Shown here: positions 14,251 to 14,443 of the stretch, piece after piece
How the letters are laid out: the number at the start of each line of letters is the position of its first letter
Position numbering within the stretch: the first letter of the stretch is position 1
Assembly (NCBI GenBank): GCA_945877885.1
Contig: CAMCSI010000011.1
Span: 1-14,443, forward strand
Direction of reading: 5' to 3'
From: Chlamydia trachomatis
GTDB lineage: Bacteria > Chlamydiota > Chlamydiia > Chlamydiales > 2-12-FULL-49-11
DNA length: 14,443 nt
Made by a program: the position numbers and the translations under genes
The notes under the pieces: model-generated
What the model was told of the DNA's origin: nothing
The model's input: only the letters and a program-made list of their open reading frames with translations
The model's database searches: none

Positions 14251-14438
14251 TTAAGAGTAAAGCTCATAACCTAAAGAGGTGACTTTGAAGCAATCCTTGT
14301 CTTTATAAGTACCTGAGACAATCATTCCAGACTCAAATAGCCAATCAATTTAACATTTGAAATATCAGCAACTTCCGACTTTTTTTATCTCTTTTACAGA
14401 ATCCTTGTAAACACCTACACTCCACCTAACTCACTCAT
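14251..14438 (-). pseudogene. Possible minus-strand gene remnant with frameshifts
   Basis: No + strand gene lies between 14241 and the window end. Read on the minus strand, protein-like stretches appear in alternating frames. From right to left there is a short M-S-E-L-G-G-V start near 14438, then Y-K-D-S-V-K-E-I-K-K. After an A7 homopolymer comes S-E-V-A-D-I-S-N-V in another frame, and then, back in the former frame, D-W-L-F-E-S-G-M-I-V-S-G-T-Y-K-D-K through to a stop at 14251-14253. This pattern suits a small decayed gene converging on the phosphatase gene. The family is unknown, and chance cannot be ruled out in so short a stretch. Confidence 0.4.
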
Positions 14439-14443
14439 AATCA

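Overview
The window is AT-rich, compactly coded on the + strand, and looks like a chromosome segment of an environmental (amoeba-associated) member of the Chlamydiae, probably Parachlamydiales. The case rests on a combination of genes. There is a DASS-type 2-oxoglutarate/malate translocator of the chlamydial/plastid type and a SET-domain protein resembling the chlamydial NUE histone methyltransferase. There is a full-length Aquifex-type aconitase, which the human-pathogenic Chlamydiaceae lack but environmental chlamydiae keep. There are also LRR proteins of the kind amplified in amoeba-infecting chlamydiae, and several proteins with paired (bilobed) hydrophobic segments like inclusion-membrane (Inc) proteins. 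The assignment is inference from protein resemblance read by eye; no search was run.

Layout. (1) 3-194: 3' end of an unidentified gene. (2) 318-6068: four genes for unrecognised membrane proteins of 313, 672, 250 and 640 aa. The last three are separated by only 3 nt each and are surely one operon. At least three of the four share a W-x6-F motif, helical stretches and paired membrane segments, so they look like diverged paralogues. (3) 6114-10148: metabolic/effector block with a DASS carboxylate transporter, a SET methyltransferase that probably starts at a rare ATA codon, and aconitase, followed by a good hairpin terminator. (4) 10293-14240: three effector-like genes, each behind its own sigma70-like promoter. 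Two are LRR proteins with C-terminal membrane anchors; the third is a protein tyrosine/dual-specificity phosphatase carrying an Inc-like hairpin. (5) 14251-14438: apparent minus-strand gene remnant.

The clearest structural story is in region 4. After each LRR gene lies a relic of the aconitase gene: two distant pieces of acn fused by an internal deletion, with 61 of 63 bases of the acn 3' end intact in the first copy. The spacer after the acn end is also recognisably repeated. The segment therefore grew by repeated tandem duplication of [acn end - spacer/promoter - effector gene], with the phosphatase gene occupying the third slot.

Functionally, the transporter could import C4/C5 dicarboxylates from the host and aconitase would run the TCA cycle. 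The SET protein, LRR proteins, Inc-like phosphatase and four-membrane-segment family are candidates for acting on the host or at the inclusion membrane. None of the host-directed roles is proven by the sequence.
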